Counted from the first letter of the stretch, positions 1 to 8,625 are shown. The stretch is 64,000 nucleotides of DNA from UBA8337 sp038143435 (GCA_038143435.1 JAYQLX010000002.1:161004-225003), one strand, 5' to 3'. Translations and numbers: made by a program. Notes: generated by a model not told the origin, from the letters alone.

Positions 1-915
1 GCATGGGTCGAAAGCCAGCCCGATGGTTCTTATGTGCGCCAAGCCTATCTGCGCGGCCTCGAAATGGCGGCGCAAGGCAAAGGTAATCCCTATCGCTTTG
101 GTATGATTGGCGCGTCTGACACGCATGTCGGGGCAGGGGCCTTTGACGAGGATAATTATTGGTCAAAAGTAGGCTTGGTTGATTCCAATGCGCGCTTGCG
201 CGGCTCAGTGCCGATGAAACAGCCAAACCCTGACGGCACGGCTTATAATATCAATAATTTCCACACTTGGAGTGCGTCGGGTCTGGCCGCCGTTTGGGCC
301 GACAGCAATACGCGCGGCGATATTTTTGATGCCATGCGGCGTAAGGAAACCTATGCCACCACCGGCCCGCGCATTAAATTGCGCTTCTTCGCTTCGGCTG
401 ATTTCAGCCGCAATATTGAAAACCGCGCCGATATGGTGAAGCGCGCTTATCGCGAAGGTGTCTCAATGGGTGGTGATTTGACGCTCAAAGGCCGCCGCGC
501 GCCGGAATTTCTTGTCTGGGCCATGCGTGATGCAAAATCTTATGGTTTGCAGCGCTTGCAAATCGTTAAGGGTTGGCTGAAAGCTGACGGCACATCGGCT
601 GAGAAAGTTTTTGATGTGGCGTGCGCCGGTGACAAAAAGCCCGGGCGCGACCATCGCTGTCCCGATAATGGTGCGACAGTCGATGTCAAAACCTGTAAAG
701 CAAGCGCCAAAACCTCGGCCGGTGAATTGAAAACCGTGTGGCAAGACCCTGAATATAAAAAGGGTCAGCAGGCGTTTTACTATGTTCGCGTATTGGAGAA
801 CCCAAGCTGTCGCTGGTCCACATGGGACGCGCTGCGCGCCGGCGTGCCGCCGCGCCCTGATGTCGAGGCCACCATTCAAGAGCGCGCTTATTCGTCGCCG
901 ATTTGGGTCAATTGA
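1..915 (+). CDS. DUF3604 domain protein, C-terminal part (5' end outside window)
   Basis: The frame is open from base 1 and ends at TGA 913-915, so about 304 C-terminal residues are present and the start lies upstream. Stretches such as GMIGASDTHVGAG, NNFHTWSASGLAAVWAD and RKETYATTGPRIKLRFF are typical of the end of DUF3604 proteins, large proteins related to the PHP phosphoesterase fold whose substrate is not firmly known. The His after SDT is a likely metal ligand (inference). The gene runs convergently into znuB and overlaps its end by 8 bp. Confidence 0.85.
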   Translation, partial: AWVESQPDGSYVRQAYLRGLEMAAQGKGNPYRFGMIGASDTHVGAGAFDEDNYWSKVGLVDSNARLRGSVPMKQPNPDGTAYNINNFHTWSASGLAAVWADSNTRGDIFDAMRRKETYATTGPRIKLRFFASADFSRNIENRADMVKRAYREGVSMGGDLTLKGRRAPEFLVWAMRDAKSYGLQRLQIVKGWLKADGTSAEKVFDVACAGDKKPGRDHRCPDNGATVDVKTCKASAKTSAGELKTVWQDPEYKKGQQAFYYVRVLENPSCRWSTWDALRAGVPPRPDVEATIQERAYSSPIWVN

Positions 916-1705
916 TAAGGTTTAGACGCTCGGCAAGCAGCCGCACGCTCAAGACCATCAAAAACAAGGCGACGGTCAGTGTTACAATGGCCGGTCCCAA
1001 TGGTACATTAAGCGTTGCCGCAACAGGCAAGCCGCCCAGCATGCACAAGGCGGCCATTACGCTGCCGCCAATCGCCATTGTTTCGGGTTGGCGCGCAATC
1101 AACCGCGCCGTTGATGCGGGAATGATAAGCAATGATGTAATCAGCAAAATGCCGACAATTTGCACGGCGGCGGCGACGACGATGCCGAGCAGCAGCATCA
1201 GCAAAAATTCATAAACCCGAACCGGCACGCCTTCAGCATGCGCCAATTCTTCGCTGGTCGTCATCAATAGCAGGCCGGGCCAAAGCCGCATCAGCAAGCC
1301 AAGCGCCAAACCGCAGCCCAACACCACATAGACCAGACTGTCGGCGCTGACATTGTCAAGGCTGCCAAGCAGATAATCATGCACTTCAGCATCTTCAAAA
1401 CCGAGCAACGCCATCGCCACCACACCGAGCGATAAGGCGGCATGCGCCAGAATGCCGAGCAGCGTATCCGTGGCCAGCAGTCTTTGTGTGCGCAACCAAA
1501 GCAGCATGACGGCGAACAAAACCGCCACCAAAATCATGCCGATTTGATTACTCATGCCGGCAATCAGGCCGACCGCGACACCGAGCAGAGCCGAATGGGC
1601 CAGCCCGTCACCGAAATAGGCCATGCGCCGCCAGACCACAAAACAGCCTAACGGCCCGGCCAGCAAAGCCAGTGCCAAAGCGGTCATCAGCATGGGTGTC
1701 ATCAT
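908..1705 (-). CDS. znuB: Zinc ABC transporter permease ZnuB
   Basis: 265-residue, very hydrophobic protein of the ABC-3 family with about eight predicted membrane segments. The N-terminal stretch CFVVWRRMAYFGDGLAHSALLG is the ZnuB/MntB signature, and the GDGLAHSA part contacts the ATPase. It forms the inner-membrane channel for zinc (or manganese) import. Its ATG overlaps the znuC stop by 4 bp (ATGA), so the two are translationally coupled. No periplasmic binding protein gene (znuA) is adjacent, so it must lie elsewhere. Confidence 0.9.
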   Translation of the reverse strand: MMTPMLMTALALALLAGPLGCFVVWRRMAYFGDGLAHSALLGVAVGLIAGMSNQIGMILVAVLFAVMLLWLRTQRLLATDTLLGILAHAALSLGVVAMALLGFEDAEVHDYLLGSLDNVSADSLVYVVLGCGLALGLLMRLWPGLLLMTTSEELAHAEGVPVRVYEFLLMLLLGIVVAAAVQIVGILLITSLLIIPASTARLIARQPETMAIGGSVMAALCMLGGLPVAATLNVPLGPAIVTLTVALFLMVLSVRLLAERLNLIN

Positions 1706-2457
1706 GGTTTCATCTCGTGCAAATGGGTGTGGTCATGGTCATGCGTATGGTCATGCGCGTGGCTGTGCTGATAGACCGCCATCATTTGCGCCATTTCATT
1801 GCCGAACATTTGAATGAATTCGGGGTCGCGGGCGACGCTGTCAGGCGCGCCGGAGCAGCAAATATGATGATACAGGCACACCACTTGGCGCGTTGAGTTC
1901 ATCACCATATGCAAATCATGGCTGACCATCAGCACCGATAATTGGCGTTTTTCAAACAGCGCATCGATAAGCTCATAAAACCTCAGCTGACCGCTGACAT
2001 CGAGATTTTGCGCCGGTTCGTCGAGCATCAAAACATGCGGGTCATTGCTCAGCGCGCGCGCCAGCAAAACCCGCTGCAATTCGCCGCCCGACAGACCAAC
2101 CAGCGGTTTATCCAACAAGTTTTCGCAATCCGTTTCAGTCGCCAGTTCGACAATTTGGTCATAGGTCAGCTTATTGTTCAGTGCCAAAAATCGCTTAACC
2201 GGCATCGGTAATGTCGGGTCGATTTGAAAACGCTCGGGCAAATAGCCGATGCGCAAGCCGTGCCGGTGCGTTACCGACCCGCTTTCCGGACTTTCCAATT
2301 TCAATAAATGGCGCAGCAAAACCGACTTGCCCGCTCCATTGGGGCCGATAAGGGTAATGAAATCACGCTCACCCAATGTCAGCGACACATTATCCAGCAC
2401 CAGCCCACCTTGACGGCGCACATTGAGATGTTTGGCTTCAACTAGCGGTTCAGACAC
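1702..2457 (-). CDS. znuC: Zinc ABC transporter ATP-binding protein ZnuC
   Basis: 251-residue ATPase that drives ZnuB. It shows Walker A GPNGAGKS, signature LSGGELQRVLLARAL, Walker B HVLMLDEP and the switch His in MVSHDLHMV. The longest open frame starts further upstream, but GTG 2457 is preferred: it has GGAGAG about 8 bases before it and gives a normal N-terminus (VSEPLVEAKHLNV). The last 25 or so residues contain many His residues in HxH patterns (for example HAHDHTHDHDHTHLH), a possible zinc-binding tail. znuB follows with a 4-bp overlap. Confidence 0.92.
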   Translation of the reverse strand: MSEPLVEAKHLNVRRQGGLVLDNVSLTLGERDFITLIGPNGAGKSVLLRHLLKLESPESGSVTHRHGLRIGYLPERFQIDPTLPMPVKRFLALNNKLTYDQIVELATETDCENLLDKPLVGLSGGELQRVLLARALSNDPHVLMLDEPAQNLDVSGQLRFYELIDALFEKRQLSVLMVSHDLHMVMNSTRQVVCLYHHICCSGAPDSVARDPEFIQMFGNEMAQMMAVYQHSHAHDHTHDHDHTHLHEMKP

Positions 2458-2482
2458 GCGGTCTCTCCATTGGTGGCAATCA

Positions 2483-2875
2483 TCAGGCGGATGCTTGCTC
2501 CAATTGTGCGCCCATTTGCTGCCACAGCATATTAACCGCTTGCAAAGGACGCACCATGACTTTGAATTGGGTGATGAGGCCGTCATCGTCAAAATCGACA
2601 ATGTCCACGCCATTGACATATTTGCCGTCCATCTCTGCCTCAAATTCCAAAATCATGCGATTTTCGGATTCGATTTCGTGCACATATTCAAATTTTGTGT
2701 CCTTGAAAACAATGCCCGCCGAAAGCAGATATTTCATCGCCAGTTCTTTGCCTTTTTGCGGTGTGAAGACGACGGGTGAGATAAAGGTCACATCATCATG
2801 CAACATTTCCGACAGCGCGTCGGCGCTTGGGTTTTCCATATAGGCATGCCATTTGGCAAGCAGTTGATTAGACAT
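2483..2875 (-). CDS. NTF2/SnoaL-like domain protein
   Basis: 130-residue protein with the pattern of a single NTF2-like cone fold: an N-terminal helix (WHAYMENPSADALSEMLHDDVTFISPVV), then beta strands ending in IVDFDDDGLITQFKVMVRPLQA. Such proteins are ligand-binding or small enzymes, and no catalytic assignment is possible here. The ATG at 2875 is chosen because GGGAGA lies just before it. An in-frame start five codons upstream has no such site. It lies 25 bp upstream of znuC on the same strand, and proteorhodopsin lies upstream beyond a strong terminator. Confidence 0.75.
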   Translation of the reverse strand: MSNQLLAKWHAYMENPSADALSEMLHDDVTFISPVVFTPQKGKELAMKYLLSAGIVFKDTKFEYVHEIESENRMILEFEAEMDGKYVNGVDIVDFDDDGLITQFKVMVRPLQAVNMLWQQMGAQLEQASA

Positions 2876-2927
2876 TGGTGTCTCCCTCATTGGCGCTCAC
2901 CTTAAGGCTTCGGGCCCGCACTGCCAA

Positions 2928-2965
2928 TAAAAAAGGGCCGGCGCAGCGCGCCGACCCTTAAAAAT
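2928..2965 (-). terminator. Rho-independent terminator of proteorhodopsin
   Basis: On the minus strand a GC-rich hairpin, AAGGG-CGGCGC paired with GCGCCG-CCCTT around a 3-base loop, is followed by a run of T (TTTTTTATT). It lies about 15 bp after the proteorhodopsin stop and separates it from the NTF2-like gene, suggesting that the rhodopsin is transcribed alone. Confidence 0.85.
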
Positions 2966-2980
2966 TCAATCAATTAAGAT

Positions 2981-3760
2981 TTATTTTTTCTTTGAGCCTT
3001 CACTTTCCGTGACAGCAACGTGCCAGATGATCAGACCAAAGGCGATCTTGTTCAGCACGTCGGCGAGGTTGTAAATAATGTTCAGCGTGTCTGCATCGAC
3101 GCTGCCCATCATATAACCCATCAAATAGCCAAGCGGATAAATCGCCCAACCGAAGGTAACAATGTTACGCATCAGGTTGAAAGCAGATTGCACTGCCGGG
3201 CTGGCATTTTCAGCATTAAGCTGTCCTGCTTCGCCCTTAAAGATTTCATACAATACGTATATCCAGGCCGCGGTTCCGAGAACGAAACCGGCAGTTACAT
3301 CCATGTAACCTGCTTCGCCGAGATAACCGAAAACCAACATCAGCGTTGTACCGATAAGTAGCTTCCAGAAAATACGAGCGGGAACAGCAGTGATGGCTGA
3401 CAAGATGAGGAAGAATTCCACCATCAGCAGCGGCACTGTGATGAGCCAGTCAATATAACGATAAACGGTCGGTGTTTCGCCTGTAGCAACCCACACATCG
3501 CGCATATAGAAATAGTGCACGGCGGCAACCAATGTCACCAAGCCGGAAACCGTCAGAGAGGTTTTCCATTTGGCGTCAACGCGGTCACGCTCGATAAAGA
3601 AGAAAACGGTTGAAGCCACCAAGGCCATTGAAATCAACCAGAAAGAAATGCCGACAAAATCGTCGGGCTGAAGATTGGCATCTGCCGCAATGGCCAGCGA
3701 CGGCATACCAGAGAAAGCTACAGCTGCAGCAGCAACTTTCCAACGCTTAACAATATTCAT
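2981..3760 (-). CDS. Proteorhodopsin, light-driven proton pump (green type)
   Basis: 259-residue microbial rhodopsin with a signal peptide (cleavage near AIAADAN) and seven membrane helices. With an offset of 7 from the reference green proteorhodopsin numbering, the key residues are present: H82 (His75), R101 (Arg94), proton acceptor D104 (Asp97), T108 (Thr101), proton donor E115 (Glu108), D234 (Asp227) and retinal Schiff-base lysine K238 (Lys231). The DTE motif marks an outward proton pump. Residue 112 (reference 105) is Leu, which gives green absorption; Gln would give blue. GGGAG precedes the ATG. No retinal or carotenoid gene lies in the window, so the chromophore pathway must be elsewhere. 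Confidence 0.97.
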   Translation of the reverse strand: MNIVKRWKVAAAAVAFSGMPSLAIAADANLQPDDFVGISFWLISMALVASTVFFFIERDRVDAKWKTSLTVSGLVTLVAAVHYFYMRDVWVATGETPTVYRYIDWLITVPLLMVEFFLILSAITAVPARIFWKLLIGTTLMLVFGYLGEAGYMDVTAGFVLGTAAWIYVLYEIFKGEAGQLNAENASPAVQSAFNLMRNIVTFGWAIYPLGYLMGYMMGSVDADTLNIIYNLADVLNKIAFGLIIWHVAVTESEGSKKK

Positions 3761-3894
3761 GTTAGTACTCCCATGATTAAACAGTTCTAAAATAGCGCGT
3801 CAGATTGCCGCGGAAAGGAAAAAATGCGGTTTTTTTCAAAAAAAGTGCCTTTTTTCCGTTTTTTCATTAAAATCAGGGAAGTTCGGGGTAGGAC
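3761..3894. promoter_or_regulatory. Divergent intergenic region upstream of proteorhodopsin
   Basis: This 134-bp gap lies between divergent genes and must hold the proteorhodopsin promoter and that of the unknown gene to the right. It has A/T tracts (for example at 3828-3870), but no -35/-10 pair could be assigned with confidence. Confidence 0.4.
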
Positions 3895-4401
3895 GTGGAT
3901 ATTTCCAAGCTAAAACAAGGCCTAAGAGAAGATTTGGCCGATATTCTTGAGCGCTCGAGATTTGTCGAGCGGCAAAAACAGGCACGCAGCGATGCGGTGC
4001 ATCGGCTGACGCGCGCTGAAGCAATTGCCATTGCGGCCAATTTGCACGAATTGCTTGGCTGGATTCCCGAGCTATCGGTTGAGACGGCGACCCAGACAAC
4101 CGCCACTGCGGTTAATGTGACGGCCACAGTGACCGGCGATGAAACCATTTCCATTACCGGCTTGGTTGCCGTGCCCGGTGATTTGTTGACGGCCAATTTC
4201 GACGAATTGGCGCATCCCTCTTATCTTTTGCTCGATGAATTCAGCGGCGATTCGCGACCGATAGAGTCGCGCGAGGCATTATCTTTGGCTCTGTTCGAAG
4301 GGTTCACGAGAAATTATCGCGAGCGCTATGAATTTGTTTTGACCGATCCCGTGCTGCGCGAGAAGGCACTGCTGAAAGCCGACCATTTTGATGACGAATA
4401 G
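3895..4401 (+). CDS. Hypothetical protein, 168 residues
   Basis: I do not recognise this family. The protein is acidic and probably cytosolic, with no signal peptide or membrane segment. It has an Arg/Lys-rich helical N-terminus (residues 1-50), a middle with beta character rich in Thr and Val (about 60-105), and a helical C-terminus. It begins with GTG at 3895, with a weak GGGGTAGG before it. It runs convergently into the copper chaperone gene, leaving 2 bp between stops. Codon use is like that of its neighbours. Confidence 0.6.
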   Translation: MDISKLKQGLREDLADILERSRFVERQKQARSDAVHRLTRAEAIAIAANLHELLGWIPELSVETATQTTATAVNVTATVTGDETISITGLVAVPGDLLTANFDELAHPSYLLLDEFSGDSRPIESREALSLALFEGFTRNYRERYEFVLTDPVLREKALLKADHFDDE

Positions 4402-4403
4402 GG

Positions 4404-4853
4404 TTAATGCCCGTGATGATGCATCTTCTTATCGCCGGTTTTGGCGCGCTGTGACGGCGCAGCAGTGACGGTAACGGCGCGGCCATCGGCAAATTTCAGC
4501 GTCACCGGAACATTTTCGCCTTTTTGACCGTTAAAACCGAACAGCATGAGATGATGCCCACCCGGTTTGAGGGTCAACATGCCATTGGCCGGAACGGCGA
4601 AATCATCGACTTGCACCATGCGCATCATGCCATTTGGCGTTGTGCGATGCGTGTGCAGTTCGATACGCGCAAAGGCAGGACTTGCAGCCGAAACCAGACG
4701 CGTCGCCGCGCCCTTATTATGCAGCATGGCAAACATGACCCCCGGGCGTTCGCCAATGCCCAGTCTGATTTCCGGGTGAACCGCCATCATCTCGGCCCGC
4801 GCCGGCATAAAAGCGAGAAGGGTTAAGGTAAAAAAGGCGGTCAATAATTTCAT
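4404..4853 (-). CDS. Periplasmic copper chaperone PCu(A)C family
   Basis: 149-residue secreted protein with a signal peptide ending near PARA. It carries the PCu(A)C copper-binding pattern: ELHTHRT, then NGMMRM about ten residues later, then GGHHLML. The C-terminus adds a Met/His tail (KKMHHHGH). Family members carry Cu(I) in the periplasm, often to the CuA site of cytochrome oxidase. No oxidase or Sco gene is next to it here. The ATG is preceded by a short purine stretch only. Confidence 0.88.
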   Translation of the reverse strand: MKLLTAFFTLTLLAFMPARAEMMAVHPEIRLGIGERPGVMFAMLHNKGAATRLVSAASPAFARIELHTHRTTPNGMMRMVQVDDFAVPANGMLTLKPGGHHLMLFGFNGQKGENVPVTLKFADGRAVTVTAAPSQRAKTGDKKMHHHGH

Positions 4854-5029
4854 GAGATTTGTCCTTTGGCGGATGTTTAGCCGTTTTGCCCAAAAAAACC
4901 AAATCCCGCGCGACGCGCGGCAAATATGTCGCAGGGCGGGTTAAGGGCGAAAAGTGAGTTTTTCGCTTGTCGAATAAGGGGTTTTTTCCTTAAGCTTTTA
5001 ATAGTCGTTTTTGTGGGAGGGAAGCTGAG
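4854..5029. promoter_or_regulatory. Divergent intergenic region before the PQQ dehydrogenase
   Basis: This 176-bp gap separates the copper chaperone (minus) from the PQQ dehydrogenase (plus). A strong ribosome binding site (GGGAGGGAAG at about 5014-5023) serves the dehydrogenase ATG at 5030. The region contains T-rich tracts at about 4965-5010. No promoter boxes or operator could be assigned. Confidence 0.4.
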
Positions 5030-7273
5030 ATGGCACATCCAACGTTGAATCAAAAGCAAGGCACAATTGTAAATGTTGTTGCGCTCGGACTGCTTGCTCT
5101 GGGCATGGTTGCAGCAACCTTAAGTCAATCCGATGATGATGCCTCGGGCAATATTAATCGTGGCGGGGCTTCGGCCAGTGCCAGCATTGCGCAGATTGAT
5201 ACGGCGCGCATCATCAATGCCGATAGCGAGCCGGGCAATTGGCTGGCTTATGGCCGCGATTATGGCGAACAGCGCCACTCGCCCCTGACGCAGGTCAATA
5301 AGAAGACCATTAAAGATTTGGAACTGGCTTTCTCCGTCGATATGTACACAACGCGCGGGCTGGAAGCCTCGCCGATTGTCGTCGATGGCATTTTATATAT
5401 GACCGGCTCGTGGAGCGTGGTTTATGCAGTCGATGCTAAGACCGGCGAAGAAGTGTGGTCTTATGATCCTGAAGTGCCGGGCGATTGGGCCAGAAAAGCA
5501 TGCTGCGATGTCGTCAATCGCGGTGTCGCGGTTTATGACGGCGCGGTTTATGTCGCCAGTCTGGACGGCTATTTGATTTCCCTCAATGCCGCAACCGGCG
5601 AAGAAATTTGGCGCGTCAACACGATTATTGACCGCACCCGCGCTTACACCATTACCGGTGCGCCGCGCGTTGCCAATGGTCGCGTGTTTATCGGCAATGG
5701 CGGCGGCGAATATGGCGTGCGCGGCTATGTGACCGCCTATGACGCCAAAACTGGCGAGGAAGACTGGCGCTTCTACACCGTGCCGGGTGACCCGAATAAG
5801 CCGTTTGAGCATCCTGAAATGGAAGAAGCCGCGAAAACCTGGAAAGGTGGCGAGTGGTGGAAAATCGGCGGCGGCGGCACGGTTTGGAATTCCATTGTCT
5901 ATGACCCCGATACCGACACGGTTTATCTCGGCGTCGGCAATGGCAGCCCGTGGACGCGCTCCATCCGCTCACCCGGTGGTGGCGATAATTTGTTCTTGTC
6001 ATCGATTGTCGCGTTGGACCCGAATACCGGCGCCAAAAAATGGCATTATCAAACCACGCCGGGCGATACATGGGACTACACGGCCGTGCAGGATATGATG
6101 CTGGCCGATATGGAAATTGACGGCGAAATGCGTAAAGTGATTATGCAAGCGCCGAAAAACGGTTTCTTCTATGTGTTGGACCGCGAGACCGGCGAATTGC
6201 TGCGCGCCAATCCTTATGTCACGGTCAATTGGGCCAGCCATATCGATATGGAAACCGGGCGTCCGGTGGAAAACGCCTCGCGCAATTTTGCCGAAAGCGA
6301 CAAGTCGCAATGGATTTTGCCGGGCCCGCTTGGCGGCCATAATTGGCAGTCCATGAGCTATAATCCCAATACCGGCTTGGTCTATATTCCGGCAATGGAA
6401 AGCCCGCTGGTGTTTGATGTCGATCATGATTTCAAGGCGACAGGCCGCTATAAATATATTGAAGGCGGCTGGAATACCGGCATTGAGTTCGGGCGCTTGC
6501 TGCCGCTTCTGGCCGAGCATCCCGACTTTCCGCCCAATAAGGGCTATATCACCGCCTTTGACCCGCTGACCGGCAAAACCCATTGGGTGCGTGAGCATTC
6601 GCAGCATTGGAATGGCGGCACGCTGTCCACCGAAGCGGGGCTGGTGTTTCAGGGCAATGGCGACGGCTATTTCGTGGCCTATGATGCGACCAATGGCGAG
6701 GAATTGTGGAAGGTCAATACCTACACATCCACCATTGCGCCGCCCATCACCTATGCCATTGATGGCGAGCAATATGTCGCCATTCAGGTCGGCTCCGGCG
6801 GCGCCGGTGGTCTGACCGATGGTACGGCCATGCCGGCCTCCAATAAATGGGGCAATTTCGGCCGTTTGCTGGTCTTCAAGCTTAACGGCGGCGGCTCGAT
6901 TGAGCAGCCCGAACATTGGGCGCGCGATATTCCCGAGCCACCGGCCATTGAAATGGCTGAGGCCGCGATTGACCACGGCATGGAGCTTTATCACGAGGTC
7001 TGCACTTTCTGTCACGGTATTGCCGTTATCGGCCATTCCGCCGTGCCCGATTTGCGCAAAATGAGCGAGCAAACGCACCGCATGTTCAAAGAGATTGTGC
7101 TGGAAGGCGTGCTGGCTGACCGTGGTATGTCGAGCTTTGCCGACCGCCTGAGCGAGAAGGATGTTGAAGATATTTACACCTTCATCATTGCGCGCAGCTG
7201 GCAAGACTATCAGGCGCAAGAAGCCGCCAAGAAAAAAGGCGCTGAGAAAACCGGCATGTTGCAGCTCGACTGA
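5030..7273 (+). CDS. PQQ-dependent alcohol dehydrogenase with C-terminal haem c
   Basis: 747-residue quinohaemoprotein. An N-terminal hydrophobic stretch (about 13-32) serves as signal or anchor. An eight-bladed PQQ propeller follows, with repeated W-motifs such as DAKTGEEVW and DPNTGAKKWH, and vicinal cysteines C158-C159. The catalytic Asp is D349 in DTWDY. Two residues later there is Thr351, not the Asp found in lanthanide-dependent XoxF/PedH enzymes, so calcium is the likely metal. A cytochrome c domain follows with CTFCH at 658-662 and a Met in DRGMSS. The enzyme oxidises a periplasmic alcohol and passes electrons to the respiratory chain. No PQQ synthesis genes are nearby. Confidence 0.93.
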   Translation: MAHPTLNQKQGTIVNVVALGLLALGMVAATLSQSDDDASGNINRGGASASASIAQIDTARIINADSEPGNWLAYGRDYGEQRHSPLTQVNKKTIKDLELAFSVDMYTTRGLEASPIVVDGILYMTGSWSVVYAVDAKTGEEVWSYDPEVPGDWARKACCDVVNRGVAVYDGAVYVASLDGYLISLNAATGEEIWRVNTIIDRTRAYTITGAPRVANGRVFIGNGGGEYGVRGYVTAYDAKTGEEDWRFYTVPGDPNKPFEHPEMEEAAKTWKGGEWWKIGGGGTVWNSIVYDPDTDTVYLGVGNGSPWTRSIRSPGGGDNLFLSSIVALDPNTGAKKWHYQTTPGDTWDYTAVQDMMLADMEIDGEMRKVIMQAPKNGFFYVLDRETGELLRANPYVTVNWASHIDMETGRPVENASRNFAESDKSQWILPGPLGGHNWQSMSYNPNTGLVYIPAMESPLVFDVDHDFKATGRYKYIEGGWNTGIEFGRLLPLLAEHPDFPPNKGYITAFDPLTGKTHWVREHSQHWNGGTLSTEAGLVFQGNGDGYFVAYDATNGEELWKVNTYTSTIAPPITYAIDGEQYVAIQVGSGGAGGLTDGTAMPASNKWGNFGRLLVFKLNGGGSIEQPEHWARDIPEPPAIEMAEAAIDHGMELYHEVCTFCHGIAVIGHSAVPDLRKMSEQTHRMFKEIVLEGVLADRGMSSFADRLSEKDVEDIYTFIIARSWQDYQAQEAAKKKGAEKTGMLQLD

Positions 7274-7295
7274 GCCGCACACACGCTGAAAATGG

Positions 7296-7331
7296 AAGGG
7301 CGACCTGCCAAAAGCGGGTCGCCCTTTGTTT
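7296..7331 (+). terminator. Terminator of the PQQ dehydrogenase gene
   Basis: AAGGGCGACC (7296-7305) pairs with GGTCGCCCTT (7317-7326) around an 11-base loop and is followed by TTTGTTTT-like sequence. It lies 23 bp after the stop codon. The rest of 7274-7429 shows nothing else. Confidence 0.85.
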
Positions 7332-7429
7332 TATTGTGGCCCGAAAGCGCCTTTTGAAATGCCGAGGGAAGTTCTCGGAACACCGGCGCGGCCTAAAATT
7401 AATCTACTGCGCCTTCGCCGACAGTCAAA

Positions 7430-7993
7430 TCAATCCGGTTGAGATTGTTTAGGCGGCAAGTCGGGGGCTATTAGTTCGCGAAATTCCATTTTCAGGCTTT
7501 CTTCTTCGCCCGCCGCATCGGGGCGGCTTTTTTGGCCGTCGCGCTGTTGCAGCTTATCGACCTCATCGGGCGTTGCCGCCTTATAGCTGAGCCGCGCTTC
7601 CAAATCGCGCCCGTCTTCTTTCTTTTTCAGCGCCTCATCGACCTGTTCGGCCAGCTCGGGCGAGAACGGCAATTGATAAAGGCGCGGCTTGCCGACCGTG
7701 ATGTTTCTGCTGTTCAGCTTTTGCGCCAAAATATAAATCGCGCCGTCGGTTCCCGCCGCTTTATCGGGCTCTTCGACCACTGCCCAATGCAGCTTAAACG
7801 GATTGGGCGGCGCATCGGCAATGGCCCAGCCGCGCAGGTTTTGCGCCCCGTGATAAGTGCTGACATAAAGCAGGGTCACGGCGACAATCGCGCCGATTTT
7901 TATTTCGCGGCGATATTTGGTCTCGAGATTGAGCGAGAGCAGCAGCGCCGCCAGCGCCGCATAAGCCACGCCGAGGAGAAGCGGGATACTCAT
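7430..7993 (-). CDS. Unknown two-helix membrane protein of the ExbB-like operon
   Basis: 187-residue protein that I do not recognise. Two hydrophobic helices at about 3-22 and 32-49 are followed by a soluble part with one beta-rich stretch (LHWAVVEEPDK, AIYILAQKL) and a charged, Lys/Glu-rich C-terminus. The orientation cannot be fixed. It is the third gene of an operon: its ATG overlaps the stop of the preceding ExbD-like gene by 4 bp. Its constant linkage to a proton channel would suggest a role as an accessory subunit, which is inference. Confidence 0.65.
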   Translation of the reverse strand: MSIPLLLGVAYAALAALLLSLNLETKYRREIKIGAIVAVTLLYVSTYHGAQNLRGWAIADAPPNPFKLHWAVVEEPDKAAGTDGAIYILAQKLNSRNITVGKPRLYQLPFSPELAEQVDEALKKKEDGRDLEARLSYKAATPDEVDKLQQRDGQKSRPDAAGEEESLKMEFRELIAPDLPPKQSQPD

Positions 7994-8625
7994 TTGGCTG
8001 CCTCTTGTTTGGCAGAAAAATCTTCGGCGCGGATAAGCAGCTTGTCGCGCGTCGCCATTTCCAATACTTGGCCGGCCGCATCGAGGCGGAAGCGCACGGC
8101 GGTTTGCTCGTCACCCGCGCCGCTCAATTCATTGCTGCCGGCAAAAATCACCTTCACTTGCGGGTTCAGCTTTTCCACCTTTACTTTTACCGGCACGGGG
8201 CGGCCTGTTTCGGCTTTGTAATGTAAGAGATTGACGACATATTCGCCCGCCGCAATGCCGCGAATGGTAACGGTCTCTTGGTTGAGCGGGTTTTCAATCT
8301 TTTTGCCCGCCACGGTGATGCTGTCGCCCAGCCAGCCTCTGTCATCGCGGTCGAGATGCATCAGCCCGGCCTCGCGCGCATCAAACCAAACGAGGTTGCC
8401 TTCGCCGTCTTCGACAATCAAATCGACATCGTCTTGATGGCCGTCTGGCCATTGCGCGGTAATCATAAATTCGGCTTTCGGATTGATTTTGCCGTCCGTC
8501 ACTTCCGGTCGAATGAGAATAAAGGCGACCGAAAACATGAAAGCAAAACCCAAAAGCGCATTGAACAGAATATCGGTAAAAGCGTTCTGGTCTTCCGGCG
8601 GGGCGAAGAGTTTGTTGCCCCTCAT
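7990..8625 (-). CDS. ExbD/MotB-like membrane protein with beta-sandwich domain
   Basis: 211-residue protein. A short cytosolic N-terminus leads into one membrane helix (about 19-38) with an acidic residue, D18, at its entrance, the layout of ExbD, TolR and MotB. The outer part (about 50-150) has a run resembling DUF2135-type beta-sandwich proteins: DDVDLIVEDGEGNLVWF, then GLMHLDRDDRG and GEYVVNLLHY. That resemblance is by eye. No OmpA-type peptidoglycan-binding motif is visible. It overlaps the channel gene upstream and the two-helix gene downstream by 4 bp each, so it is the middle gene of the operon. Confidence 0.7.
   Translation of the reverse strand: MRGNKLFAPPEDQNAFTDILFNALLGFAFMFSVAFILIRPEVTDGKINPKAEFMITAQWPDGHQDDVDLIVEDGEGNLVWFDAREAGLMHLDRDDRGWLGDSITVAGKKIENPLNQETVTIRGIAAGEYVVNLLHYKAETGRPVPVKVKVEKLNPQVKVIFAGSNELSGAGDEQTAVRFRLDAAGQVLEMATRDKLLIRAEDFSAKQEAAK

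Noticed and set aside
2457..2643. N-terminal extension of ZnuC up to 2643
   Set aside because: The extension overlaps the NTF2-like gene in another frame, has no domain features, and GTG 2457 has a good ribosome site.
5999..7282. Long minus-strand open frame of 427 codons
   Set aside because: It lies wholly opposite the PQQ dehydrogenase, has no family features and is the usual shadow of a high-GC third-position gene.
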